A stretch of 32,112 bases of DNA from Hahella sp. HN01 (GTDB lineage: Bacteria > Pseudomonadota > Gammaproteobacteria > Pseudomonadales > Oleiphilaceae), in contig NZ_JAHMIN010000006.1 in the NCBI RefSeq assembly GCF_018986435.1, forward strand, positions 83,682 to 115,793, read 5' to 3'. Position 1 is the stretch's first letter; each line of letters begins with the position of its first letter. Both the position numbers and the translations under genes were made by a program. Positions 1 to 11,572 of the stretch are shown here, in pieces. The notes under the pieces are model-generated. The model did not search any database and was not told the origin of the DNA. It was given only the letters and a program-made list of their open reading frames with translations.

Positions 1-142
1 CTTTAATTCATAGAAATACTCCTTCCAGAATCCATCGCAGTTCGTGTTTTACGACGGGTCCTCCGTGCGGAATACGATCGGGATACTGGCCGAAGCTCCG
101 TTTGACGACGCAAGTCGTCTCCACTCACCAAAAGGAAGAGCT

Positions 143-2197
143 ATGGCGCAGTACAGCACAGAAAACATCCGCAATATCGCGCTTTTGGGACACGTCGGCT
201 GCGGCAAGACGACCTTATTGGAAGCGCTTCTGGTTAAATCCGGAGAAATCCCCAGCGCCGGCAGCGTTGAAAAAGGCGCCACTCTCAGCGATTTCGATCC
301 CCAGGAAAAAGAGCTGGGGCATTCCCTCTACACCTCCGTATGCAGCCTGGATTACGACGCGGCGCATATTAACTTCATCGATACCCCCGGCTATCCCGAC
401 TTTCTTGGGCGGACATTGAGCATATTGCCTGCGGTGGACTCCGCCGCGCTGGTCATCAATGCGCAGGCGGGCGTGGAAATGGTGACGGAGCGTCTGATGG
501 CGGCGGTTAAAAAGCGTGAGCTTTGCCGCATGATCATCGTCAACAAGATAGACATGAACGATATCGACTTCGCCCAACTCATGGAGAGCATTTGCGAAGC
601 CTTTGGTCCTGAATGTCTGCCGATCAACCTGCCGGCGGAATCCGGTCATGGGGTGGTGGATTGCTATTTCGCCCCGGACGAGAGTCGCGCCACGGACTTT
701 TCATCCGTAGAGAAAGCGCACAGTGCGCTGGTGGATCAGGTCGTGGAGGTAGATGAGAAGTTGATGGAGGTGTATCTGGAGCAGGGACAGGAACTCAATC
801 CAGAGCAGTTGCACGATCCCTTCGAACAAGCCTTGCGGGAAGGGCATCTGATTCCCGTCTGCTTCGTGTCGGCGCAGACCGGCGCCGGCGTGGAAGAGTT
901 ATTGAAGGTGATTTCCCATCTGATGCCGACGCCTCTCGAAGGCAACCCGCCGCAATTTTTGAAAGGCGAGGGCGCCGAAGCCAAGAAGGTGGCGGTGGAG
1001 CCGGACCCGGGCAAGCACGCTATCGCTCATGTGTTTAAAGTCGCGGTGGACCCTTACGTGGGCAAGTTGGGCGTGTTTCGGATTCATCAGGGACGCATCT
1101 CCCCGAACTCGCAAATGTATGTGGGCGACGCCCGTAAACCTTTCAAAGTCGCCCATCTGCTGAAACTGCAGGGTAAGAAAACCCGGGAGACCGCCTATGG
1201 CGTGCCGGGAGATATTTGTGCGGTGGCGAAGGTGGATGATATCGAATTCGACTCCGTGCTGCATGACTCGACGGACGAGGAGCAATACCACCTCAAGTCC
1301 ATCGACTTTCCGCCGCCGATCTGCGGCATCGCCATTGAACCGGTGCGCAGAGGGGATGAGCAGAAACTGTCGGACGCCTTGCAGAAGGTGTGCGCGGAAG
1401 ATCCCAGTCTCAAGCTGGAGCACCGCGCTTCGTTGAATGAAACAGTGATGTACGGGGTCAGCGACTTGCATCTGCGGGTTGTGTTGCAGCGCATGAAGCA
1501 GCAGTTCAATGTGGAGGTGGTCACTCATCCGCCTTCCATCGCCTATAAAGAAACTATCTCCAAGCCTGCGGAAGGACATTTCCGTCATAAAAAGCAAACC
1601 GGCGGAGCAGGGCAGTTTGGCGAAGTCTATCTGCGGGTGGAGCCTCTGGAGCGGGGCAAGGGCTTTGAATTTGAAAACAAAGTGGTGGGGGGCTCCATCC
1701 CCTCTCAGTACATTCCCGGCGTGGAAAAAGGCGTGCGCCAGGTGCTGGAAAGCGGCGCGATCGCCGGCTTTCCGTTGCAGGACCTGCGGGTGACGGTGTA
1801 CGACGGCAAACATCATTCGGTGGACTCCAAGGAGATCGCCTTTGTCACCGCCGGCAAGAAAGCCTTTCTGGATGCGGTGACCAAAGCGCAGCCGGTGGTG
1901 TTGGAGCCCATGGTGAGGCTCAGTGTAACTGCGCCAGCGGCCAGCGTCGGGGATATCACTGGCGATATTTCCGGTTCCCGGGGCATGGTGACGGGCAGCA
2001 ACGCGCTCAGCCGCAACAGGGCTGCGGTGTCGGCGTTGATTCCACTGGCGGAGCTGGACAATTATCAGTCCAAATTGAAATCCATGACTGGCGGAGAGGG
2101 CGCTTATACGCTGGAATTCAGCCATTATGATTACGCGCCGCCGAAGCTACAGCATGAGTTGATGGATCGATACAAACAAAAACAAAGCGGCGGATGA
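143..2197 (+). CDS. Elongation factor G-like translational GTPase (EF-G paralogue)
   Basis: This 684-residue protein has the EF-G fold: GTPase domain, domain II and C-terminal EF-G domains. The P-loop GHVGCGKT (residues 16-23), DTPGYPDF (G3) and NKID (from residue 134, G4) show it binds GTP. The stretch before G3, where housekeeping EF-G carries the RGITI switch I motif, reads ELGHSLYTSV instead. This marks it as an EF-G-like paralogue rather than the main translocase. Canonical EF-G drives tRNA translocation; the role of such paralogues is poorly defined. The ATG at 143 is preferred because AGGAAGAG lies just upstream. The frame stays open for 33 more codons to position 44, but that extension does not look like family sequence. 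It stands alone; no str-operon genes (rpsL, rpsG, tuf) are nearby. Confidence 0.9.
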   Translation: MAQYSTENIRNIALLGHVGCGKTTLLEALLVKSGEIPSAGSVEKGATLSDFDPQEKELGHSLYTSVCSLDYDAAHINFIDTPGYPDFLGRTLSILPAVDSAALVINAQAGVEMVTERLMAAVKKRELCRMIIVNKIDMNDIDFAQLMESICEAFGPECLPINLPAESGHGVVDCYFAPDESRATDFSSVEKAHSALVDQVVEVDEKLMEVYLEQGQELNPEQLHDPFEQALREGHLIPVCFVSAQTGAGVEELLKVISHLMPTPLEGNPPQFLKGEGAEAKKVAVEPDPGKHAIAHVFKVAVDPYVGKLGVFRIHQGRISPNSQMYVGDARKPFKVAHLLKLQGKKTRETAYGVPGDICAVAKVDDIEFDSVLHDSTDEEQYHLKSIDFPPPICGIAIEPVRRGDEQKLSDALQKVCAEDPSLKLEHRASLNETVMYGVSDLHLRVVLQRMKQQFNVEVVTHPPSIAYKETISKPAEGHFRHKKQTGGAGQFGEVYLRVEPLERGKGFEFENKVVGGSIPSQYIPGVEKGVRQVLESGAIAGFPLQDLRVTVYDGKHHSVDSKEIAFVTAGKKAFLDAVTKAQPVVLEPMVRLSVTAPAASVGDITGDISGSRGMVTGSNALSRNRAAVSALIPLAELDNYQSKLKSMTGGEGAYTLEFSHYDYAPPKLQHELMDRYKQKQSGG

Positions 2198-2325
2198 GCC
2201 GCCTGACAGGCGCTTAGCCGGAGTGGGCGGCGTTACTGAACGGGGGGAGACGACAAGCGGCCTTGAAATCCACGGCCGCAGGGCTATCTTTTGGATAAGG
2301 GCTAACGGGAATCAGAGTCTCTTTC

Positions 2326-4854
2326 ATGACGACTATCTTGCAAGCTGATGGATTCGAGGATTGCGCCACGATCGAGGATCTCTCTGAGTTCACGGTCTTA
2401 ATTGTCGACGACTCGCCTCTCAATCTGGATGTGGCGGTGGCCTGCCTGGAAAGCCGGGGCTACCGCACTCTCTCCGCCGAAAATGGCATGCAGGCGCTGC
2501 AAATCGCTGCGCAAAACCAACCCTCCCTCATTCTTCTGGACGTGATGATGCCGGAAATGAATGGGTTCGAAACCTGCCGCAAGCTGAAGAAACTGGATGG
2601 CTGCGACGATATTCCCGTGATTTTCATGACGGCTCTCAGCGACGTTAAAAGCAAAAAGGCGGGTTTTGACGCAGGCGGCGTGGATTACGTCACCAAGCCT
2701 TTCCAGGTCGAGGAGCTGGCGGCTCGGGTGCACACCCATATCGCTCTCAAAGTCGCCTATCAGCAACTTAAGGACAGTGAGCAGCGCTACCGTAAATTAG
2801 TTGAGACCACCCCTGACGCCATTCTCGTGGAAGGGGAAGACGGCATTGTATTTCTGAATTCCGCAGCGGTGGGCATGCTGAAAGCGGATAACCCGGACAA
2901 GCTGCTGGGCGGCGCGTTGCTGGACTTTGTCGCGGAGGACCAGAAGGAATACGCGGCTATACAGCTAAAACAGGCTTGTTCGATGGACCGAAGCGCCGGC
3001 CCGCCGGAAGTCATGCTGTTGCGACAGCTTACCGGGGGCCGCGTTGAGGTGGAGGTTAATTGCATTCCTATTACCTATCACCGCTCGCCTTCTCATATGT
3101 TTGTGTTACGGGACATCACTGAGCGTCGGCGTCAGGAAGCGGCGATTGAGTTTCAGGCGACTCATGACGCATTGACTGGTTTGCCTAACCGCAGCCTGTT
3201 CCTGGACAGAGTCACCCAGTCGATCAATCACGCGCAGCGTAACGAATCCCGTTTGGCGCTGATCTTCATCGATCTGGATAAATTCAAGCTGATCAATGAC
3301 ACCCTGGGGCATAACGCTGGTGATGAGTTGCTGCGGATCATGTCCAAGCGTTTGCAGGATTGCACCCGTAGCTGCGATACCCTGGCCAGGTTCGGCGGCG
3401 ATGAGTTCGTTTTGCTGGTGGATAACCTGGAAAGTGAAGGGGATCTGACTCATCTGGCGGCGCGTCTGATCAGCTCCGTCAGCGCGCCGGTGTTGTTGCT
3501 GGGACAGAGTCATTCGATTACCTGCAGCCTGGGCATCAGCAGTTTTCCGGAAGACGGCGACAACGTGGAAGCGCTGATGCGTCATGCGGATATCGCCATG
3601 TACCGGGCCAAGGAGTCTGGACGTAACGCCTATCAGTTCTTTACTCACCAGATGCAGGATCGCCTTAACGAGCGTCTGAAGCTGGAAAGCAGTCTGAAAC
3701 AGGCGCTGGAGAATGACGAGTTCGTCTTGCACTACCAGCCTCAAGTGGATTTGAGCACGGGCAAGATCATTGGGCTTGAGGCTTTGATCCGCTGGCAGTC
3801 GCCCACCTTGGGGCTGGTGCCGCCGGGGGATTTTATTCCTGCGGCGGAAGAGGGGCGTTTGATCTCCGCTATTGGCGAATGGGTCATCTTCGCCGTGTGT
3901 AAACGTCTGGAAAGCTGGCGGCGGCAGGGTCTGAAAATCGTGCCGGTGGCGATCAACATTTCCGCTTTGCAGTTCATGGAGCAGAAAACCGAGGAACTGG
4001 TGAAGCAGGCTTTGAATCAATACATGGTGGAGCCGAAATACCTGGAGTTGGAGCTGACCGAGTCTCTCTCCATGTTAGACCCGATCACCTCTATCTCTTT
4101 AATGCAACGGCTCAAGGATATTGGCGTGTCCCTGTCCATTGACGACTTTGGCACCGGGTACTCCAACCTCAGTTACCTGAAGCGCTTTCCCGTTAACAAG
4201 CTGAAAATTGATAAATCCTTTGTGTCTGGCCTGACCAATAACCCGGACGATTATTCCATCGTCAAAGCCATTATCCGCATGTCCCAGAGCCTGGGCTTAA
4301 AGACGATTGCGGAAGGGGCGGAAACGGCGGGCCAGATCGCCCTGCTGGCGGCGGAAAACTGCGATGCGATACAGGGCTTCTACTTCAGTCGCCCGCTGCC
4401 TGAAGAACAGATCTGCGCCATGCTCAAAGAGCGTCCGCGCCTGGACATCAGCGAGTTTGGTCGCAGCCGGGACAGAGGCGCGGTGCTGGTGGTGGACGAT
4501 GACGCTAATATCCTGCGCAGCATCAAGCGCATTTTGCGAGATGAGGCCTACGAAGTGCTGGTGGCGAGCAATACGGAAGACGCCTATGAAGTGCTGGCGC
4601 GGCGCGAAGTGGCGGTGATCGTTTCCGATTTGCAGATGCCAGGAGAGAGCGGCGTGCAGTTTTTCTCCAAAATCAAAACCATGCATCCGCGGTCATTGCG
4701 CATTCTGCTCACGGGGCACGGCTCGTCGGAGAGTCTGGAGCGGGCGATCAACCAGGGGGAAATTTACCGTTATATCTCCAAGCCCTGGGACAATACGCAT
4801 TTGCTGGATACGCTTAGCGCCGCGTTCAAACAATATGAAAAAGGCGTCGGATGA
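2326..4854 (+). CDS. Response regulator with PAS, GGDEF and EAL domains and a second C-terminal REC
   Basis: This cytoplasmic 842-residue protein should turn over cyclic di-GMP. Domains in order: REC1 (about 24-140, DD at 28-29, phospho-acceptor D72 in LLDVMMP), PAS (about 155-275), GGDEF (about 285-450), EAL (about 460-700), REC2 (about 716-835). The diguanylate cyclase motif is intact (RFGGDEF), with an RSCD inhibitory I-site just before it. The EAL domain keeps EALIRW, ELTES, DDFGTGYS, KIDKSF and an AEGAET variant of AEGVET, so both activities look possible. REC2 has VVDDD, SDLQMP and the ISKPWD ending typical of RpfG-type receivers. Having receivers at both ends is unusual. No transmembrane segment is visible. 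It converges on the hybrid kinase at 4949-7480, which could be a partner. The ribosome binding site is weak. Confidence 0.93.
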   Translation: MTTILQADGFEDCATIEDLSEFTVLIVDDSPLNLDVAVACLESRGYRTLSAENGMQALQIAAQNQPSLILLDVMMPEMNGFETCRKLKKLDGCDDIPVIFMTALSDVKSKKAGFDAGGVDYVTKPFQVEELAARVHTHIALKVAYQQLKDSEQRYRKLVETTPDAILVEGEDGIVFLNSAAVGMLKADNPDKLLGGALLDFVAEDQKEYAAIQLKQACSMDRSAGPPEVMLLRQLTGGRVEVEVNCIPITYHRSPSHMFVLRDITERRRQEAAIEFQATHDALTGLPNRSLFLDRVTQSINHAQRNESRLALIFIDLDKFKLINDTLGHNAGDELLRIMSKRLQDCTRSCDTLARFGGDEFVLLVDNLESEGDLTHLAARLISSVSAPVLLLGQSHSITCSLGISSFPEDGDNVEALMRHADIAMYRAKESGRNAYQFFTHQMQDRLNERLKLESSLKQALENDEFVLHYQPQVDLSTGKIIGLEALIRWQSPTLGLVPPGDFIPAAEEGRLISAIGEWVIFAVCKRLESWRRQGLKIVPVAINISALQFMEQKTEELVKQALNQYMVEPKYLELELTESLSMLDPITSISLMQRLKDIGVSLSIDDFGTGYSNLSYLKRFPVNKLKIDKSFVSGLTNNPDDYSIVKAIIRMSQSLGLKTIAEGAETAGQIALLAAENCDAIQGFYFSRPLPEEQICAMLKERPRLDISEFGRSRDRGAVLVVDDDANILRSIKRILRDEAYEVLVASNTEDAYEVLARREVAVIVSDLQMPGESGVQFFSKIKTMHPRSLRILLTGHGSSESLERAINQGEIYRYISKPWDNTHLLDTLSAAFKQYEKGVG

Positions 4855-4860
4855 CGCCTT
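4841..4860 (+). terminator. Hairpin overlapping the stop codon of the GGDEF/EAL gene
   Basis: A perfect 8-bp stem (AAGGCGTC / GACGCCTT) with a 4-base GGAT loop spans the TGA stop at 4852-4854. Only a short broken T run follows, so it is a plausible but not textbook terminator between convergent genes. Confidence 0.45.
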
Positions 4861-4948
4861 GATCTTTATCTGCCCGCCCTGTCTGCTCTGATTCCGATCC
4901 GTTCCCTGTTTTAACTTTTCCCGGTGAGAAGTTTTCGTTGACGCCCGC

Positions 4949-7480
<2,532 letters not shown>

Positions 7481-7482
7481 GT

Positions 7483-8658
7483 TTAATCGGGAACCTGTAT
7501 TTCTCGAAAGATTTCGTCTGCAGCGGCAAGCCAGTCTGCGCGCAGGTAGATGCCAATGACTTCCGCCGTCTTAAGGTTAAGGGATATATTGGTCTTCTCC
7601 TCAAACAATTGTTTCAGGGCTCTGGGGCTCGCCCCGTTTATAACCTGACCCAGGCAGGAAGCCAGGTAATTACCGACGGATTCGAAGTCCGGCCGCGACA
7701 TACTCATCAAAACGCCATATTTTACTTCTTCCGAGCCCAGTTGGGAAAAAGTGGGCAATTTATGCTTATTGGCGATCTTAACTATTTTCGGAATGCTGCG
7801 CTCATTTACGCCGCCTTGCATGGTAATGTACAGCGCGTCCACCTCCGGCGCCAGCTTGTCGATGCATGAAAGTACGCTTTCCACCGCTTTGCTGTTGTCC
7901 GGAATATCGCTTAGGGTATAACAACTTACCACTTTGAAGCGATTCTCCTTGGCGACTTTTTCGATATTCTCCAGCGCCGCATAGGCGCGCCCGTCCACCG
8001 AGTTTTCGTAGGCCACCCCGAGGCGCTTGAAGCCCACCGCTTCGTGAAACACCCGCAGTTGCTTTTCGTAACGCTGGGGCGACACCCGGGCGAACACGTG
8101 ATCATAGCCGGAATCTTCGGCGCTTTTGATGATGCCGGACTGAATCGGATCGCTGGCGGAAATCACGAAAATGGGGGTGTGGTGGCGATTATTGGCCAAA
8201 TCCTGACCCGCCCAGGTGCCCATGGCGAAGACCAGATCGATATCTTTCTGCCGGTTCATCCTGTCGATAATATCCGCACGAATTTTCTCCCTGGAATCCT
8301 GTTCCCAGTCTGCGGAGTAGTAGGCGTCGTCCAGAAACGTCAGGTACTGACTTTTGGCGTTATGCGCCAGCCAGGTCCAGAGCGTGCGGGCGTCTGCCTC
8401 GCTGCTTGGCAGCTCCACGGGTTCGATCCACCCCAGCGCTATCAGGCCGCGGATGGTGGCTTCAAGGTAGTCGTGATAGTTGCCATGGGGGCCGCCTTCG
8501 TAATAAGCCAGACGCCATGGGGCGTGAGCGGGCGGATTTTGCGCCTGTGGCGTATCAGGCGGGTGCGAAGCGGCGGCAGGAGGCGTCATGGCGAGCAGGA
8601 GAGTGAGTCCCAGCACGCCTGTGAAGCGGAAGACAATCCTGATGATCGAATTGCGCAT
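7483..8658 (-). CDS. Periplasmic ABC-type substrate-binding protein, second tandem copy
   Basis: A secreted 391-residue protein of the ABC_sub_bind kind (PF04392-like), the family that includes binding proteins of unknown or aromatic/amino-acid ligands. The N-terminus has a signal peptide (core [16 protein letters not shown]). I chose the ATG at 8658 because GGAG lies six bases upstream; an in-frame ATG at 8670 would add four residues. It is a clear paralogue of the gene just upstream: both share AMGTWAG, SASDP, GIIKS, DSGYDH, AYEN and GSEEV blocks, with roughly half of residues identical by eye. No permease or ATPase gene is adjacent. Its stop is two bases from the start of the hybrid kinase, suggesting a sensory rather than transport role. 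Confidence 0.82.
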   Translation of the reverse strand: MRNSIIRIVFRFTGVLGLTLLLAMTPPAAASHPPDTPQAQNPPAHAPWRLAYYEGGPHGNYHDYLEATIRGLIALGWIEPVELPSSEADARTLWTWLAHNAKSQYLTFLDDAYYSADWEQDSREKIRADIIDRMNRQKDIDLVFAMGTWAGQDLANNRHHTPIFVISASDPIQSGIIKSAEDSGYDHVFARVSPQRYEKQLRVFHEAVGFKRLGVAYENSVDGRAYAALENIEKVAKENRFKVVSCYTLSDIPDNSKAVESVLSCIDKLAPEVDALYITMQGGVNERSIPKIVKIANKHKLPTFSQLGSEEVKYGVLMSMSRPDFESVGNYLASCLGQVINGASPRALKQLFEEKTNISLNLKTAEVIGIYLRADWLAAADEIFREIQVPD

Positions 8659-8678
8659 GAGATGCTCCATCTTGCTGG

Positions 8679-8699
8679 CGCCCGCTCTGAGAGCGGGCG
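8679..8699 (-). other. Intra-operon hairpin between the two binding-protein genes
   Basis: Perfect 10-base arms (CGCCCGCTCT / AGAGCGGGCG) around a single central base lie in the 48-bp gap between the tandem binding-protein genes. No U tract follows in the leftward transcript, so it is more likely an mRNA-stabilising or processing hairpin than a terminator. It would favour expression of the first gene over the second and the kinase. Confidence 0.6.
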
Positions 8700-8706
8700 G
8701 TTACGC

Positions 8707-9885
8707 TTATTGGGGCGTTTCGACCTCTCTGTAAATCTCGTCGCTGGCGCCGAGTAACAACAGGGAGGGGTTGAACCCGATGATCTCTGCGGTCTTCAGG
8801 TTAAGCGCCATTCTCGCCGGTTCTTCAAACAACTGGGGCAGTTCGTTGGGCTTGGCGCCATTAAATATCCTGGCCATGGTCTGCGCGTGGAACTCGCCAA
8901 AATACTTGAAGTTGAACTGCGACAGACTGGCCAGCACGCCATAGCGAACTTCTTCGGAACCGGACTGGGAGAACGTGGGCACGTTGTATTTTTGAGCGGT
9001 TTTCACGATCACCGGCAAAGTCTTGCGGGTGACGCCGCCCTGTTCGGTGATGTAAATGGCGTCCACTTTCGGCGCCAGCTTCTGGAAGCAGTCGATGACG
9101 CTGTGCTCCGCCATGCTGACGTCGGCGATGTCGCTCTTGGTGTAGCAGGGCACGATGGTGAACTTGAGCTCTTTGCTCAACGCCTCGATGGTGTCTACGG
9201 CTGCGTAACTGCGGCCGTTCTGGGTGTTCTCGTAGGCGATGCCGAGCTTTTTGAAACCGGTAATGTCATGGAATACCCGGATATGGCGATCATAACGGAA
9301 GGGGTCCATGGTGGCGTGCAAATGGTCATAACCGGAGTCGTCGATGCTTTTGATGATGCCGGCGGAAAGAGGATCGCTGGCGGAAAACACCAGCGTCGGC
9401 GTGCTGTGCTCGTTGTTGGCCAGATCCAGCCCCGCCCAGGTGCCCATGGCGATCATCAGGTCGATGTCTTTCTTTTCGCTGAGCCGCTTGATGATGTCCG
9501 TCTTCATCTGGGCGCGCAGGTTGTCGTCCCAATTGGCGTTGTAGTGGGCGTCTTTGACGAACTCGATATAGTCGCTCTGGGCCGACTCAGAAAGCCAGCG
9601 CCATAGATCGCTGGTCTGATCGCCCTTTTGGGGAGGGATGTCCGCCTTTTTGATCCAGCCCATATCCATCAACGAGCGCACGGTGACGATCAGCTCCCGT
9701 TGATAATCCGGATACTCGCCCCCTTCGTAGTAGCCAATTCGCCAACGTTGACCCTGATTGGTCGTCGGCTCCATGCTGAACTTCGAAGCGGCTTCAGCCT
9801 TGGCGGATGTGGCCGCAGTGGCGACGCTGGTGAACAGCGTCAATGTCAGTGATATCAGAGCGACCAGATAAAGTTTTATCCTCAT
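8707..9885 (-). CDS. Periplasmic ABC-type substrate-binding protein, first tandem copy
   Basis: This 392-residue protein has a clean signal peptide (core LVALISLTLTLFTSVATA) and then a mature domain of the ABC_sub_bind type. It shares WR-GYYEGG, AMGTWAG, FSASDP, DSGYDH and SGSEEVRYGVL-like blocks with the next gene, so the pair arose by duplication. AAGGAG lies eight bases before the ATG. It is the first gene of a leftward three-gene operon (binding protein, binding protein, hybrid kinase). The ligand cannot be told from sequence. The lack of transporter subunits argues for a role delivering ligand to the kinase, or for sharing an ABC transporter encoded elsewhere. Confidence 0.82.
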   Translation of the reverse strand: MRIKLYLVALISLTLTLFTSVATAATSAKAEAASKFSMEPTTNQGQRWRIGYYEGGEYPDYQRELIVTVRSLMDMGWIKKADIPPQKGDQTSDLWRWLSESAQSDYIEFVKDAHYNANWDDNLRAQMKTDIIKRLSEKKDIDLMIAMGTWAGLDLANNEHSTPTLVFSASDPLSAGIIKSIDDSGYDHLHATMDPFRYDRHIRVFHDITGFKKLGIAYENTQNGRSYAAVDTIEALSKELKFTIVPCYTKSDIADVSMAEHSVIDCFQKLAPKVDAIYITEQGGVTRKTLPVIVKTAQKYNVPTFSQSGSEEVRYGVLASLSQFNFKYFGEFHAQTMARIFNGAKPNELPQLFEEPARMALNLKTAEIIGFNPSLLLLGASDEIYREVETPQ

Positions 9886-9923
9886 TCGCTGTTCTCCTTA
9901 TGCTCCCCAAACTCGTTTTCGCA

Positions 9924-9929
9924 ATTATA
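9924..9929 (-). promoter_or_regulatory. Candidate -10 box for the binding-protein/kinase operon
   Basis: A perfect TATAAT reads leftward 39 bases before the ATG at 9885. No convincing -35 hexamer sits 16-18 bases upstream, so any promoter here is weak or activator-dependent. Confidence 0.35.
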
Positions 9930-10053
9930 GTTCCCTAACACCTCACTCGCTTTGACTGCTTTACTGCGCTACTGCAACTTTTCCATATAACCCTTTGTTT
10001 CTATTGCGCTCTTAATGGCGCACTATCAGGCATTCTCAGACCTTTGGGCGTTC

Positions 10054-11559
10054 TCAAGCCTCAATGGTCACCGGGACGCCCGCCAGGCGATGTCGACATT
10101 CACCCGCGAGGGTGGCTGCCCAGCCTTCCGGCATGGCCCCCTGACCGGTCATCACGTCCGCCGTCGTTTCCAGCAACGAGGCGATATGCGCCTGCTCCAC
10201 GGTCATGGCGCGAATGCGCGCCACGGCGCTGGCGTCCAGCCCGCCGGCGGCGATGATCTCAACCGGACCCGCCGGCACGTAGCCATCGTCGCGAGTGCGG
10301 GTGACTACGGTTTGCATGCCTGACAGATAGAATCCTGTGAAGGCCTGGGCGATGGCTTGAAAGCGGGCGTCTTCGCCAAAATGGCGTTGTAGTGCGTTCA
10401 GCACGCCGCGTTGCATCCGAGGAAGGTAGGAAGCCTGATAGTAACCGCCGGCGCAGGTTACGCCGCGGGCCAGGGCGATGACAAGAAAATTCGTGAATAA
10501 TGAAGGCAATAGACGACCTGAGTGAAGTTCCTGCAATAACAAACCGGCCGTCAGGGGAACTGCATAATCGCTTTGTTGTCCGTCCACTGCACGCAATGTC
10601 GCCGCGCCTCCGTCTTCAGCCGTCAGGCCGAGTGATACTCTGCGCCCGGCGTCGTCAACGCCCCAGAACAGAAAGGTGCCGGAACCGTTGACTCCCTTAA
10701 GTTCAGCGTCCAGAGCCCGCAACAAAGGCTGCTCGAAAAAGAGAATGGAAGCGAGACTATCCGGGTTAGCCAAGTCATATTCCAGAAGCATAGTCGCTAT
10801 TTTTTCCATTTCCAGATAGACCAGCGTTGGCGCGGATACGTTGGCGGCGAACAGACGGCTCCAGACACGCTGGTTCAGCATCACCGCCTGATCCGAGTAA
10901 TCCGCGGCGGCCATCACCGCCTCCGCCTCGTATTCCTCTTGCAGCAGGCTGAGAGCGGTCTCGGCCAGTCGGGGGGCGTCGTTGCTGACGGCGCGTAGGC
11001 GTTTCCGAGCGTTTTGCAGCATGGTTGCGTCCAGGGCGGGGGCGCGGGCGACGATGGTGCGCTTCAGGCGGTCGGGAAACAGGGGTATTTTCAGCGGAAA
11101 AGCGCCATTGGCGGCGCTTTCGGCGAACTTAGCCTCAGGATACAGCAGCATTCCCCGGGGATAGGTGAGATTGTTGAGGGGAATATTGGCGCAGGCGAAC
11201 ACGGGCAGGGTAGTCGCCCCCGTGGAGAGTCCAAACAGCAGCGTGCCTTGCACGGACTGGGCGAAATAATCCACGCCGTGATGATTGGCGGTCAGGGCGA
11301 CGGGATGACTGAGAATATCCGCACTGACCGCCGTGGCCACCGCTTCGCCAAGCAGGGGCGAGACATAGCGTTGCAATACGTCCGCCAGATCCTGGCGAGG
11401 CTGAAAACTGCTGGGGGCGATGCGAAACCCGCTACGGGTGTAGTCACAGACCGGGGAGCGGGCATGCGCCTGCAGTGCGCCGTCGACGACGGGAAGACGC
11501 GCGCGAATCTGGGTCAGCAGCGAATCGGTCAGGCTGCTTTCCGACAGGAGTGATTCCAT
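10054..11559 (-). CDS. Uncharacterised 501-residue protein, third gene of the epimerase/MFS operon
   Basis: I do not recognise this family. The protein is 501 residues, has no signal peptide and no clear transmembrane helix, and looks cytoplasmic. Conserved-looking blocks are NHHGVDYFAQ near residue 95, a proline/asparagine-rich NIPLNNLTYPRG stretch, FLFWGVDDAGRR near the middle and AGGYYQASYLPRM about 100 residues before the end. The HHGVD motif resembles an acyltransferase HHxxxD motif but the spacing is wrong, so I do not assign one. Its ribosome binding site AAGGA overlaps the stop of the MFS gene 13 bases upstream, so it is translationally coupled to that transporter. By context it may be a biosynthetic enzyme, such as a ligase or condensing enzyme, or a metabolite-binding protein; that is inference. 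Confidence 0.8.
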   Translation of the reverse strand: MESLLSESSLTDSLLTQIRARLPVVDGALQAHARSPVCDYTRSGFRIAPSSFQPRQDLADVLQRYVSPLLGEAVATAVSADILSHPVALTANHHGVDYFAQSVQGTLLFGLSTGATTLPVFACANIPLNNLTYPRGMLLYPEAKFAESAANGAFPLKIPLFPDRLKRTIVARAPALDATMLQNARKRLRAVSNDAPRLAETALSLLQEEYEAEAVMAAADYSDQAVMLNQRVWSRLFAANVSAPTLVYLEMEKIATMLLEYDLANPDSLASILFFEQPLLRALDAELKGVNGSGTFLFWGVDDAGRRVSLGLTAEDGGAATLRAVDGQQSDYAVPLTAGLLLQELHSGRLLPSLFTNFLVIALARGVTCAGGYYQASYLPRMQRGVLNALQRHFGEDARFQAIAQAFTGFYLSGMQTVVTRTRDDGYVPAGPVEIIAAGGLDASAVARIRAMTVEQAHIASLLETTADVMTGQGAMPEGWAATLAGECRHRLAGVPVTIEA

Positions 11560-11572
11560 GATGAAGAGGTCC

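Noticed and set aside
44-142. 33-codon upstream extension of the EF-G-like frame
   Set aside because: Sequence is unlike the family N-terminus and the ATG at 143 has a good ribosome binding site.
899-2125. Long antisense ORF opposite the EF-G-like gene (408 codons)
   Set aside because: High-GC third positions open the opposite frame; the protein has no domain and is His/Arg/Gln-rich low-information sequence.
10054-11559. HHGVD read as a condensation-domain HHxxxDG motif in the unknown protein
   Set aside because: Spacing is one residue short and no other condensation or acyltransferase motifs are visible.
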